Assembly (NCBI GenBank): GCA_021800745.1
Contig: JAJYYS010000003.1
Coordinates: forward strand, 1 to 41,480
Source: a bacterium
Lineage (GTDB): Bacteria; SZUA-79; Acidulodesulfobacterales; Acidulodesulfobacteraceae
Length of the DNA stretch: 41,480 bases
Direction of reading: 5' to 3'
The translations under genes were made by a program, and so were the position numbers. Under the pieces are notes generated by a model. It was not told the origin of the DNA. It saw only the letters and a list, made by a program, of their open reading frames with translations, and did not search any database. This document shows, piece by piece, positions 1 to 8,403 of the stretch (position 1 is its first letter; every line of letters begins with the position of its first letter).

Positions 1-873
1 CATGATAAAAGACATATGAAGGTAATAAGCCGCTATCAATGACGCGTAAGCCAGAAGAAGCGAAATCATTATTTCCGTCAAAAAATCCGTTGCAAGAGAC
101 AATACGAGCGATACCGAATATCCGAGGACGATGCCGAGTATTGAACCGCCTATGGATTCGTATAAAAATTGAACCGCGGAAACCTTTATTATGCCGAGGA
201 CATAATAAAACATATTATATAAGGGGTTTAACGCCGCCCCGTGAAGATTCAAGCCTAAAAAAACCTCGAAAAGGACGAGGCTTATTCCGTCGTTAAAAAG
301 ACTTTCGCCGGTCAGCAGCGTCTCGATATCTTCTTTTCCGTCGATATTTCCATCTGTTTTTATATATTTTATATATTTGTCCCCGTCCGCATTTTCGGCA
401 TTATTTCCCGTAACGTTTTTCTCAATCTTTGGCGGAACGCCGCCTCTTTTCGTTATCCTGTCTTTTAAAAGGGCAAGTATGGATATCGGGTCGGTAGGGG
501 TTATTATGGCTCCGAAAATCAAAGACTGTTTTAACGGAAAATTAAGGACGAAATGAAAAACGGCACCGGTAAAAATTGCGGAGATTATCGTTCCGAAAAT
601 GGACAATGCGCCTATCGGAAGAATATTCGATATCAAAGGGCGCATCTTAATGCCGACCGCCCCTTCGAATATTATAATCGGAAGAAAAACATAGTATATA
701 AGATACGGGGTGATGTTTAAGCTCGGAAATATCCGGAAAACTCCGACAAAAAGCCCTATGATGACGAGCATAGAGGCATAAGGAATCTTAAGGTATCTCG
801 TTAAAATTCCGCCCGCCGAAGCGATAGAAAGCAGAAGTATCGCCGTAATTATTATATGTCTGCCGTCGTACAT
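1..873 (-). CDS. CPA1-family Na+(K+)/H+ antiporter, 3' end outside window
   Basis: Open minus-strand frame from an ATG at 873 to the window edge (291 codons seen, no stop). The hydrophobic protein has several predicted membrane helices. It carries the family signatures TPTDP near residues 126-130, with the ion-binding Asp, and ESLFNDG near 190-196, both typical of NhaP/CPA1 exchangers. Such proteins swap cytoplasmic Na+ or K+ for protons across the inner membrane and serve pH and ion homeostasis. The hydrophilic loop between the two motifs (about residues 136-186) is roughly 35 residues longer than I expect for the family and is rich in Asn, Lys and Asp. The C-terminal part, including any regulatory tail, lies beyond base 1. 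The family call is firm; the transported ion is not determined. Confidence 0.88.
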   Translation of the reverse strand, partial: MYDGRHIIITAILLLSIASAGGILTRYLKIPYASMLVIIGLFVGVFRIFPSLNITPYLIYYVFLPIIIFEGAVGIKMRPLISNILPIGALSIFGTIISAIFTGAVFHFVLNFPLKQSLIFGAIITPTDPISILALLKDRITKRGGVPPKIEKNVTGNNAENADGDKYIKYIKTDGNIDGKEDIETLLTGESLFNDGISLVLFEVFLGLNLHGAALNPLYNMFYYVLGIIKVSAVQFLYESIGGSILGIVLGYSVSLVLSLATDFLTEIMISLLLAYASLIAAYYLHMSFIM

Positions 874-907
874 ATTTACATTATAAACCTAAAAACCGGC
901 ATTTTCA

Positions 908-3103
908 TCATATTTCGGCATTCCCGGACTTGAGCCATTCAGGGTAATCCGGAAGGGAGGCGTTTTCGTTGTTTAAAATTATCAGATTTTCGGCTTCGTC
1001 CTTTTTAAAACCGCATTTTTCTAAGTAACCGCGGCACGTAAAATTTTTGCCGGTATCATTAAACATCGCGGAAGCGGAATCGTATTTTTTAAATATAAAA
1101 TCTAACGCATGTCTTAATAAACCGTATTCTATGCCAAGACCGAACACGCGGCAGGACAACACGACCTGTTCTATGGTATTTTCTCTGATTAACGCAAGTC
1201 CGATAAGACCGTTGTCCGCAAGTTTATCTTTTACGAATGTAGAGATTATAACGCCGCCGCTTTTAAAAAATAGATTCAAGTCATCTTCGCTCCATCTTTT
1301 TCCGGTAGTATTAAACTGATTGGTCTTATTTAGAAGCTCTTTTGCTCTCGGATAGTTCTTGTCAGAACAGTCTTGAATAATACTGAAACTCTGCGTTAAA
1401 CCGAGTTCGTATAACCAGCCTTCCGCACTCTTGCCGCCGTTTATCCGGCCTTCGCTAACGGCATTTTTGCCGCCTTTCCCTAAATCTCCGGCATAAGACG
1501 CCTTTATCTTATCCCGCTCTATCTTGCTTTTAATTAAAGCAGTCCTATTTTTAGACTCTTCGGTAAGGAATTCGGTTTGAGTCTCCGGAGACAGCGTTAT
1601 AATCCTCCGCCAGTCTAATTGAATTCCCGTAAGGCACCTGATTTGCGGAAATTTATCCTGCACTTCGTAAACCTCGCGCGGATTGTCGTCTATAAATAAA
1701 GCGTTTTCGGCCAGTATATTGCATTCGTCCAGAATTTCCGATATATTCGACGATTTATCGTTCCAGTTTATTTTTACCGATGCGAAATCGTCTAAAGAAA
1801 GCCTGCCGCTCCAGATATCGTTAAATCTTTTTTTACCCGTTTCCGTATCGTTTTTACTGCATATGGCTAAAATCCCGCCTCTTTTCTTAAAAAACAATAA
1901 AGCTTCGACGAAACCAAGCGGCCAGCCTTCCGTCCGGCTTCCGACAATGATATCATCCTCCTCGGCGGCAATGCCCCGCCATAAAGTATCGTCAAGGTCA
2001 ACTATTATAAGTTTTACGGAATCTATTTTCCTTAAAACCTTAATATGTCCGGTAATTCTCCCCCACACCATTTTACCGTATATACTAAGATAAACTTCGG
2101 GATTAAAATATTCCTGGCCGATATATCCGTTATGCGTTAAATTTAGGTAAAAATCGTCTTGAATTTTAAATTTGCCGACCTGCGACGCAATCTCGTTTAA
2201 GTCTATAAAATAAGTATTGCCGGTATCTTTTGTCAAATTATATAAAATTTTATTTAATTCATAGAAAAAATATCTCGGGTCGCCGCACTCGTATCTGGAA
2301 TAAAAATAACCCGGATAATTAAACTGAGGTTCCAAAAAGCCCAAGAAAAAAACCGGCATATTACAGGTATCTTCTTTTATTCTTTGAACTAAACTCGATA
2401 TTATCGATTTGCATTCGTTAAGAACCGCGTCAATTTCACCCGCCGAATTATCAAATGTAAAAAACATGTCTCCCGAAACCACAGGTTTTATTTTTTTAAC
2501 GGCTTCGCCTATTATGTGTCTGACGGTCGGCGCTACTACCGCCGCATCGTATTTTTTATCTTTTAAATCCGAAAATGACGGCAGGGGTGAAGACGAAAAG
2601 GATTCAAAAAGAAAATGGTCTATCTTACAGCCTGAATTTAAGCCGGCTTCCAATAAAAATTCGGCCTGACAGGTTCCAAGAAGTAAAATATTTAGTCCGC
2701 TTAAAGGCTTTCCTAGTTTATCCTCCTGTTCAGTAATGAACAGACTGTTATGAATAAATAATAACGCAGTATCTATGAAATTGTTTACGGCATCTTTCAG
2801 CTCGGAAGAATAACTGCCGGAAGCCGATATTTCGGATACACAGTCGATATAGTTTTTCCAATAAATGTTATCGAAGGGATTTAATATCAAAGCTCTGCCG
2901 AGAAACGCAAGGGCTTCGGCATACCTGCCCTTAGAGGACAACAGTGTTCCAAGGTTATAATTAGATAGTATATGTTTGGCGTCAACGGACAGTATATTTC
3001 TGTAAATATATTCCGCCTGCTCTAAATCGCCCTCTTTTTGTTTTGCGGCGGCAAGGCTGAATGATTCGTCTATTTCATCTTTTTCAGTTTCTTTTTCTGC
3101 CAT
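908..3103 (-). CDS. FkbH-type HAD/acyltransferase fusion with N-terminal TPR and SGNH-like region
   Basis: 731 residues. The N-terminus (about 10-90) looks like TPR helices with the pattern A.YIYRNIL..D..H..SNYNLGTLL. Residues ~130-350 resemble the SGNH-hydrolase-like segment found in FkbH proteins. A HAD-IIIC domain follows, with DLDDTLW near 367-373, CSKND near 415 and FIDDNP near 468. The C-terminal ~150 residues resemble a GNAT acetyltransferase. FkbH-family enzymes move a glyceryl unit from 1,3-bisphosphoglycerate to an acyl carrier protein, and related HAD-GNAT fusions occur in surface-glycan loci. No carrier-protein gene is visible nearby, so the substrate is unknown. It begins at an ATG after AT-rich sequence and ends 34 bp before the antiporter start. 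Family assignment is strong; the role is inferred. Confidence 0.8.
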   Translation of the reverse strand: MAEKETEKDEIDESFSLAAAKQKEGDLEQAEYIYRNILSVDAKHILSNYNLGTLLSSKGRYAEALAFLGRALILNPFDNIYWKNYIDCVSEISASGSYSSELKDAVNNFIDTALLFIHNSLFITEQEDKLGKPLSGLNILLLGTCQAEFLLEAGLNSGCKIDHFLFESFSSSPLPSFSDLKDKKYDAAVVAPTVRHIIGEAVKKIKPVVSGDMFFTFDNSAGEIDAVLNECKSIISSLVQRIKEDTCNMPVFFLGFLEPQFNYPGYFYSRYECGDPRYFFYELNKILYNLTKDTGNTYFIDLNEIASQVGKFKIQDDFYLNLTHNGYIGQEYFNPEVYLSIYGKMVWGRITGHIKVLRKIDSVKLIIVDLDDTLWRGIAAEEDDIIVGSRTEGWPLGFVEALLFFKKRGGILAICSKNDTETGKKRFNDIWSGRLSLDDFASVKINWNDKSSNISEILDECNILAENALFIDDNPREVYEVQDKFPQIRCLTGIQLDWRRIITLSPETQTEFLTEESKNRTALIKSKIERDKIKASYAGDLGKGGKNAVSEGRINGGKSAEGWLYELGLTQSFSIIQDCSDKNYPRAKELLNKTNQFNTTGKRWSEDDLNLFFKSGGVIISTFVKDKLADNGLIGLALIRENTIEQVVLSCRVFGLGIEYGLLRHALDFIFKKYDSASAMFNDTGKNFTCRGYLEKCGFKKDEAENLIILNNENASLPDYPEWLKSGNAEI

Positions 3104-3326
3104 TTAATTAATAAGAATGTCGTCAAGCTAACGCAAGCGGTATTGTAAAGGAATTATCGAGCGCGGACCTCATGGTCTGCCCTCGGAAATTATATCTTTT
3201 CGCAATATCATTGGAAGTTTAGTTACAATAATTTCTAAATCGTAATTTTGTTAGAAAACATTCATTGACATAGTTTATCATAAATAATACGCTAATTGTA
3301 TACTAAATAATATAAGAGATAAAAAA

Positions 3327-3473
3327 ATGCCCACAAAGAATCCAAGGCTTAATGTCGTTCTGGATAAAAGGGCAATCGCTTTTATCTTTTCTACGTCTCT
3401 ATATGAATATATTATTAATTTCCATCAATTTTTAAACATTTTTAAACTGAAACCCAAGGGTTTGGCAGTTTAA
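3327..3473 (+). pseudogene. Ribbon-helix-helix antitoxin-like N-terminal fragment
   Basis: ATG at 3327, 8 bp after a GAGAT ribosome-binding-like stretch; 48 codons. The first residues MPTKNPRLNVVLDK match the start of many ribbon-helix-helix antitoxins (MPTKNPR[IL]NVxLxx), in which this strand contacts operator DNA. The rest of the frame has no RHH helices, and the stop codon falls at the end of a palindrome (3442-3473). I infer that this is the 5' stub of a broken antitoxin gene. No partner toxin is visible. A functional short peptide cannot be excluded. Confidence 0.35.
3442..3473. repeat. Nested palindrome (8-bp outer, 6-bp inner stem)
   Basis: Outer arms TTAAACTG/CAGTTTAA (3442-3449, 3466-3473) enclose an inner hairpin AAACCC-AA-GGGTTT (3450-3463), with a 2-nt bulge on the right side only. 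The layout resembles the small nested hairpins at 17672, 17825, 22003 and 22094 but is shorter and lacks a GCATG core. It contains the stop codon of the antitoxin-like fragment. No T-tract follows, so a terminator role is unlikely. Confidence 0.5.
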
Positions 3474-3546
3474 CCCCCGGTTCTTTCCATATCTGAAGTA
3501 TATACCGAAATTATTTAAATTGCCTTGACATGCATTTCATTTCATA

Positions 3547-3575
3547 CTGACACTTTTTTTTATCTATGGTAAAAT
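3547..3575 (+). promoter_or_regulatory. Sigma70-type promoter for the nucleotidyltransferase pair
   Basis: CTGACA (3547-3552), a 17-bp spacer, then TAAAAT (3570-3575): near-consensus -35 and -10 with ideal spacing. Transcription would start near 3582, about 70 nt upstream of the TTG start at 3654. Confidence 0.55.
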
Positions 3576-3653
3576 ACTTATTAAGCATATTGAATTAAAT
3601 TTAAAAAATCTAATGTAATTTATTTAACATATTAAAATAGTCGCAATCGACGA

Positions 3654-4253
3654 TTGAAATTGAAATCTATAAATAATATTTTGGAAACATTAAAAAATAT
3701 TGAAGACCCTGCTAAAAAAAGGGTGGCTTTTATCGGGATTCTAACGAATGAATTAAAAAACAACGACAAATTTCCTCCTGTAATCGTCGGCGGAGAAGCT
3801 CTTGAAATATACACTCAGGGAAATTATACGACCGGGGATATCGATATAATTACAAAAGAAAGCAAGAAAACATTATTAAATATTTTGAAAAAATGGGATT
3901 TTAAAGAATTAGACAGGTTTATAGCAAACGAAGAACTAGATATTTACATTGATATTTGCGGCGATATTTACGACAAAAAAAGGACGAACATAATAAAGTT
4001 AAACGATAATACGGCAATAACGTTAATCACCGTGGAAGACTTGATAATAGACAGATTTTGCAGTTTTAAGTTTTGGAAAATTAAAGAAGATTTCAGGTGG
4101 GGACTGGTTTTATTATATAATTACGATAAAAAAATAGACAAAAAATACTTAAAGGAAAGAGCATTGGAAGAAAATATTTCGGATATTTTAAAAAAAGCAA
4201 AAAATAAAATAGCTTACGAGGTTAAAAAAAATGGACCAAATATGGGATTATGA
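3654..4253 (+). CDS. Nucleotidyltransferase-fold protein (MNT/AbiEii-like)
   Basis: 199 residues from a TTG start; a second TTG two codons on is equally possible. No ATG exists upstream because a TAA at 3633 closes the frame, and no strong ribosome-binding site is visible. Residues ~42-67 contain VGGEALEIY...GDIDI, the Gly-Gly helix plus DxD metal-binding motif of polymerase-beta-type nucleotidyltransferases. A later segment, VEDLIIDRFCSFKFWK, matches the C-terminal helices of small stand-alone members. Relatives include antitoxin- and toxin-associated AbiEii/MNT enzymes. The gene is AT-rich, sits among mobile-element debris, and overlaps the next gene by 23 bp, which suggests a two-gene accessory module. 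Fold is confident; the substrate and any defence role are unknown. Confidence 0.65.
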   Translation: MKLKSINNILETLKNIEDPAKKRVAFIGILTNELKNNDKFPPVIVGGEALEIYTQGNYTTGDIDIITKESKKTLLNILKKWDFKELDRFIANEELDIYIDICGDIYDKKRTNIIKLNDNTAITLITVEDLIIDRFCSFKFWKIKEDFRWGLVLLYNYDKKIDKKYLKERALEENISDILKKAKNKIAYEVKKNGPNMGL

Positions 4254-4458
4254 CGAAATTAAATTAATAATAAAATCAAAAAAACCTGAATTGGTAAAAA
4301 TTGGGCTATATCCTTTCGATAAAAAAGGGCATAGAAACAGAAAAATATCTAAAGAAAATTTACTTTTAAAAATGGCGGTTTTAAGGGCTAAAAAATTTCC
4401 TCCTAAAATCAATAAAAACGGAAATATGATTTTACCCTTTTTTTATAATATTATATAA
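4231..4458 (+). CDS. Small basic protein overlapping the nucleotidyltransferase gene
   Basis: 75 residues, Lys-rich, no recognised domain. Its ATG lies inside the end of the preceding gene (23-bp overlap, different frame), so translation is probably coupled. It stops 18 bp before an istB relic, and the C-terminal end (MILPFFYNII) may have been altered by that insertion. By position it could be the partner of a toxin-antitoxin-like pair. No homology-based function can be given. Confidence 0.5.
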   Translation: MDQIWDYDEIKLIIKSKKPELVKIGLYPFDKKGHRNRKISKENLLLKMAVLRAKKFPPKINKNGNMILPFFYNII

Positions 4459-4476
4459 TTTATATGCAAAATCAAG

Positions 4477-4622
4477 CTGCTTCATCGCCCTTTCGAGGTT
4501 CAGCACTAAATCTCCGGCTGTTATGAAGCGCACACGGTATTTAGCCTGGGTGGCAAGATAGCCCAACGATATGGACATATGCGCCTTACCGACGCCGGAG
4601 GGATATAAAATAGTATGCGTTA
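4477..4622 (-). mobile_element. Relic of an IS21-family istB gene
   Basis: About 126 bp (4477-4602) align almost without gaps to the intact istB at 15894-16019, with weaker gapped similarity to ~4622. On the minus strand it encodes the Walker A region as PSGVGKAHM where the intact copy has PSGVGKTHM, so the Thr that helps bind Mg-ATP is changed to Ala. It continues through the same residues to LERAMKQ. No istA part and no terminal repeats are present. It is a dead fragment of a second IS21-type insertion. Confidence 0.9.
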
Positions 4623-4711
4623 ACGAATTTTGACATCTCGAACAAACATATCCTTAATTAACTATAGGCAAAGGCTATTATAGCTATTTTTTATGTCAAA
4701 GATTTTTATTC

Positions 4712-5890
4712 TTAAATCTTTTCCTCATACATTCCGATTTGCTTACCGCATAATTCGTAAACGTCTTCATCGCGGCAGCGTTTGTAATAATCTACTGTCA
4801 GCTTTACGGCTTCATCTATGCTGAGCTTTGGCTTCCAGCCGAGAACGGAGACCGCTTTATCGATGTTAAGGCTTAAAAGTTTGGCTTCATGCAGGGCGGA
4901 TTCGGCATTAAGATTTGATTTAGCTTCGTTATGTTCGACGGCTGCACCGCCGCCTGCGTCAGTTCCGCCGGAAACGTCTTTCCATTCGCCTTTGCCGTAA
5001 TACTTTATTGCTTTCTCCACTACTTCCCTAACGGTTGCGGTAGAATCCTGAAAAGGTCCGAAATTCCATGCGCCGGAGTATATCTTAGGGTTTTCTAATA
5101 TTTTGGAAGTCAGGAGCAGGTAGCCGGAAAGAGGCTCTAAAACATGCTGCCATGGTCTTATCGAACGGGGATTTCTTACTTCGATAGGCTCGCCTTTTTC
5201 TATTGCCCTTACGCAGTCAGGTATAAGCCTGTCCTTAGCCCAGTCTCCGCCGCCTATGACGTTGCCTGCCCTGACTGTTGCCATTGCCTTGCCCATGCCG
5301 AGTCTGCTAACATTAAAATCCTCAGGATTAAAAAAGGATTTCAGGTAAGCCGAAGAAATTAACTCCGCCGCGCCCTTGCTTGCGCTGTAAGGGTCGTATC
5401 CGCCCATAGGGTCGGTTTCTTTGTATCCGCAAAGCTGTTCTTTGTTGTCGTAACACTTATCGGAAGTTATGACTGTGAGGATTTTCGCGCTTTCAGACAT
5501 TCTGAAAGCCTCGAGGACGTTTGCGGTGCCGGTAACGTTAGTTTCTATAGTTTCAAGAGGTGTTTTATAAGACTCCCTGACTAACGGCTGAGCGGCAAGA
5601 TGAAATATTATTTCCGGCCTATAATTATTTACTGCGGAATTTAATTTATTAAAATCCCTTATATCTCCTCTTATATCGGACATCTTTTCAGACAGGCGCG
5701 CAAGAACGAAATTATCATTTGGCGTATATGGGCCTAAGGCGTAGCCTGCAACTTCGGCGCCGAGCTTTAAAAGCCATATAGAAAGCCAGGAACCCTTAAA
5801 GCCGGTATGGCCGGTAATTAATATTTTTTTGCTTCTAAAATAACCGTTGAAATTATTAAAATTATTAGTATTTTTAATATCGTTCAACAA
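4712..5890 (-). CDS. rfbG: CDP-glucose 4,6-dehydratase
   Basis: 392 residues. An SDR fold with the NAD-binding GHTGFKGSWL near residues 27-36, SDKCYDNKE in the active site and a YDPYSASKG catalytic Tyr-x3-Lys. The RPWQHVLEPLSGYL segment is characteristic of RfbG. It converts CDP-glucose to CDP-4-keto-6-deoxyglucose in the cytoplasm. It starts with TTG at 5890, behind GGGCGGA with proper spacing; no nearby ATG would keep the Rossmann motif. A Gly/Ala/Asn-rich insert near residues 305-330 is unusual. It is transcribed divergently from rfbF across 127 bp, so the pair may share a control region. It extends past the usual length by about 30 residues, consistent with that insert and a long N-terminus. 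Confidence 0.92.
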   Translation of the reverse strand: MLNDIKNTNNFNNFNGYFRSKKILITGHTGFKGSWLSIWLLKLGAEVAGYALGPYTPNDNFVLARLSEKMSDIRGDIRDFNKLNSAVNNYRPEIIFHLAAQPLVRESYKTPLETIETNVTGTANVLEAFRMSESAKILTVITSDKCYDNKEQLCGYKETDPMGGYDPYSASKGAAELISSAYLKSFFNPEDFNVSRLGMGKAMATVRAGNVIGGGDWAKDRLIPDCVRAIEKGEPIEVRNPRSIRPWQHVLEPLSGYLLLTSKILENPKIYSGAWNFGPFQDSTATVREVVEKAIKYYGKGEWKDVSGGTDAGGGAAVEHNEAKSNLNAESALHEAKLLSLNIDKAVSVLGWKPKLSIDEAVKLTVDYYKRCRDEDVYELCGKQIGMYEEKI

Positions 5891-6017
5891 TATAATCCGC
5901 CCTATTTCTATAATTTGTTTTTAATCTAAAAAAATTATATCATACTACTATTAATTTTTAATTTTTATATTTAAAAACCGCTTAATTTAACTCTTAAAAT
6001 AACCGATAATATTTCAT
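5891..6017. promoter_or_regulatory. Divergent rfbG/rfbF intergenic control region
   Basis: 127 bp of very AT-rich DNA between the diverging starts. It must contain the promoters for both genes. I see no consensus -35/-10 pair good enough to name, and rfbF lacks a clear Shine-Dalgarno sequence. Confidence 0.4.
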
Positions 6018-6800
6018 ATGAAAGCAGTAATCCTTTCAGGCGGACTCGGAACAAGACTCTCGGAAGAAACCGAATTGCGCCCTAAACCGATGGTAGAAAT
6101 AGGCGGCAAGCCGATATTGTGGCACATAATGAAAATATATTCCTCCTACGGCTTTAACGAATTTATTATATGCCTCGGATATAAAGGAAATATGATAAGG
6201 GAATATTTCGCGAACTACTTTTTATATCAGTCCGACGTTACAATAAACTTAGCGGATAACTCGATCGAAGTCCATAACTGCAAAGCCGAACCATGGAAAA
6301 TTACGCTCGTGGATACCGGCTTAAACACCCAGACCGGCGGAAGAATAAAAAGGGTAAAAAATTACATAGACGGCAAGCCGTTTTTTCTTACCTACGGCGA
6401 CGGCGTATCCGACGTAAATATCGAAAAGCTCCTGAAATTTCACAAAAAAAATAAAAAGTTATTGACCATGACTGCCGTTCAGCCGGAAGGCCGCTTCGGT
6501 TCTTTAGACATTGACCAAAATACCGATGCAATAATAAAATTTCTCGAAAAACCAAAGGGCGATAACGCATGGATTAACGGTGGATTTTTTGTGGCGCAAC
6601 CGGAAATAATAAACTACATAAAAAACGACACGACTATTTTTGAGCGGGAGCCTTTAGAAAAACTCGCCAAGGAAGGCAATCTCCTTGCATATAAGCATAA
6701 AGGCTTGTGGAAGTGCATGGATACCCAGAGAGACAAGTCTCAGTTAAACCAGATGTGGGAAACCGGCAATGCCGCATGGAAAGTTTGGGACGGGGAATAA
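6018..6800 (+). CDS. rfbF: Glucose-1-phosphate cytidylyltransferase
   Basis: 260 residues, the usual RfbF length. The N-terminus AVILSGGLGTRLSEET followed by RPKPMVEIGGKPILWHIMK is the nucleotide-binding signature of sugar-phosphate nucleotidyltransferases. YGDGVSDV supplies the metal-binding Asp and MDTQRDK is typical at the C-terminus. It makes CDP-glucose from CTP and glucose-1-phosphate, the first committed step of 3,6-dideoxyhexose synthesis. It is followed one base later by rfbH in the same direction, forming a tight operon with it. Function is confident. Confidence 0.95.
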   Translation: MKAVILSGGLGTRLSEETELRPKPMVEIGGKPILWHIMKIYSSYGFNEFIICLGYKGNMIREYFANYFLYQSDVTINLADNSIEVHNCKAEPWKITLVDTGLNTQTGGRIKRVKNYIDGKPFFLTYGDGVSDVNIEKLLKFHKKNKKLLTMTAVQPEGRFGSLDIDQNTDAIIKFLEKPKGDNAWINGGFFVAQPEIINYIKNDTTIFEREPLEKLAKEGNLLAYKHKGLWKCMDTQRDKSQLNQMWETGNAAWKVWDGE

Positions 6801-6801
6801 A

Positions 6802-8292
6802 ATGGATAAAGACAAAAATAGCCTTGCCGACATTACTGATATCATAAAGAAAATTAACAATATCGAAGCTATAACTTCTCATCAGGTTTCCGCAGAAAAT
6901 CAAGACATAATATTACGTAATTTGGTAAAGGCATCCGCCAGACTTTATTTTAAATCAAATCAAATTGCTTCAGAACAAAAAACTCAAACTTCCAAAACAA
7001 AATATATTCCTGCTTCCGGAAAAATCATAGACGAAAAAGATTTAGGCAATATGATAGGCTCGTCTCTCGATATGTGGCTTACCGCCGGCAGGTTTAACGA
7101 CGAATTCGAAAAAAAACTGCCTGAATTTTTAAATATAAAATACGCCTTAACCGTAAATTCCGGCTCATCCGCAAACCTAATCGCGCTTACAGCCCTAACA
7201 TCTCCGAGGTTAAATAAAAAAAGGCTCAAAAAAGGCGACGAAGTTATTGCCGTAGCGGCTGGCTTCCCGACAACTATAGCCCCTATAATACAGAACGGAT
7301 TAATTCCGGTATTTATCGATATTCAATTAGGAACTTACAATATAGACCCGTCTCAGATTGAAGAATCTATAACCCCCAAAACCAAAGCTATATTTATAGC
7401 CCATACCCTCGGCAATCCGTTCGACGTCGAAAAAGTCTTAAAGATTGCAGATAAGCATAATTTGTGGCTGATAGAAGATAATTGCGATGCTCTCGGTTCA
7501 AAGGTCAAAGGACGCTATACCGGAACATTTGGACACATATCTACGCTTAGTTTTTACCCAGCCCATCACATTACTATGGGAGAAGGCGGAGCCGTTATGA
7601 CAAACGACCCTGAATTATACTCCATAGCACTATCGTTACGAGACTGGGGCAGAGACTGCTGGTGCAAACCGGGTAAAGACGACACCTGCAAAAACAGATT
7701 TAACCGGCAATTCGGCGGCTTACCGACAAGTTACGACCATAAATACGTTTATTCGCATCTTGGATATAATCTTAAGATTACTGACTGGCAGGCTTCCATC
7801 GGCGTTTCTCAGTTAGATAAACTTCCTGCTTTCATAGAAAAGCGGAAAGAAAACTTCGATATAATGCTAAAAGGATTAAAAAAAATAAAAGGAATCGAAA
7901 AGTATTTAATACTGCCTGAGCATCTTCCTGGTTCCGAACCTTCCTGGTTCGGTTTTCCTATAACGGTAAAACAGAATCAAGCGTTTAATAAAATAGACCT
8001 TGTCAAATTCCTTGAATCCAACAACATCGGAACAAGGCATCTTTTCGCGGGCAACATACTGAGACAGCCTGCCATTTTAAACAGCAAAATAAAACTCAGA
8101 ATAAGAAATTCAGGCATATTAAAATCTACAAATTTATCTGGATCAAATTATAAAATGATCCAAAATACTGATACTGTTATGAATTCAACGTTCTGGATAG
8201 GTGTATGGCCAGGTATAAAAAATGGCGATATAAATTTGATATTAAAAAAAATTAGGGGATTTTTGAAACAAATTTTATGTAATAATACTTGA
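6802..8292 (+). CDS. rfbH: CDP-4-keto-6-deoxyglucose 3-dehydrase (E1)
   Basis: 496 residues from the ATG at 6802, which follows GGGGAATAAA and sits next to the rfbF stop; a longer frame from 6769 would overlap rfbF without need. It has an aspartate-aminotransferase fold. Near residue 255 the sequence is FYPAHHITMGEGG: the usual PLP-anchoring Lys is replaced by His, the hallmark of the PMP-dependent E1 dehydrase. Around residues 281-296 DWGRDCWCKPGKDDTC supplies the cysteines used for the [2Fe-2S] cluster. It removes the C3 hydroxyl and, with a reductase E3, yields CDP-4-keto-3,6-dideoxyglucose. No E3 (ddhD) gene is in this window, so a reductase elsewhere must serve. The 3' end is AT-richer than the rest. 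Confidence 0.94.
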   Translation: MDKDKNSLADITDIIKKINNIEAITSHQVSAENQDIILRNLVKASARLYFKSNQIASEQKTQTSKTKYIPASGKIIDEKDLGNMIGSSLDMWLTAGRFNDEFEKKLPEFLNIKYALTVNSGSSANLIALTALTSPRLNKKRLKKGDEVIAVAAGFPTTIAPIIQNGLIPVFIDIQLGTYNIDPSQIEESITPKTKAIFIAHTLGNPFDVEKVLKIADKHNLWLIEDNCDALGSKVKGRYTGTFGHISTLSFYPAHHITMGEGGAVMTNDPELYSIALSLRDWGRDCWCKPGKDDTCKNRFNRQFGGLPTSYDHKYVYSHLGYNLKITDWQASIGVSQLDKLPAFIEKRKENFDIMLKGLKKIKGIEKYLILPEHLPGSEPSWFGFPITVKQNQAFNKIDLVKFLESNNIGTRHLFAGNILRQPAILNSKIKLRIRNSGILKSTNLSGSNYKMIQNTDTVMNSTFWIGVWPGIKNGDINLILKKIRGFLKQILCNNT

Positions 8293-8403
8293 TACTTTTA
8301 TATAATTTAAAGATGATAACTTTGTTTGAAGGATAAATATTTATATATATTTGCATGTAATAAAATCTATCATCTATAATATCATAATTTTAATATATCA
8401 AAA

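Larger units (their letters stand above)
3104..3653. other. AT-rich 550-bp stretch with TA-like debris
   Basis: There is no full-length gene here. It holds a 48-codon antitoxin-like fragment (3327-3473), a nested palindrome (3442-3473) and a sigma70-type promoter (3547-3575). Base composition is clearly more AT-rich than in the flanking FkbH gene, which fits accessory DNA. Confidence 0.6.

Noticed and set aside
39..296. Plus-strand frame of 85 codons at the window start
   Set aside because: Antisense to the antiporter gene, whose protein motifs are unambiguous; composition is not protein-like.
3265..3304. Promoter for the antitoxin-like stub (TTGACA at 3265)
   Set aside because: No -10 at 16-18 bp; the nearest TATACT is 28 bp away.
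6769..6801. Longer N-terminus for RfbH from an ATG at 6769
   Set aside because: It would overlap rfbF by 32 bp; the ATG at 6802 has a ribosome-binding site and fits family length.
8293..8403. Convergent terminator between rfbH and the SDR
   Set aside because: Only a loose AGATGATA/TATCATCT pair with a loop of about 45 nt or more; no compact hairpin with a T-tract.
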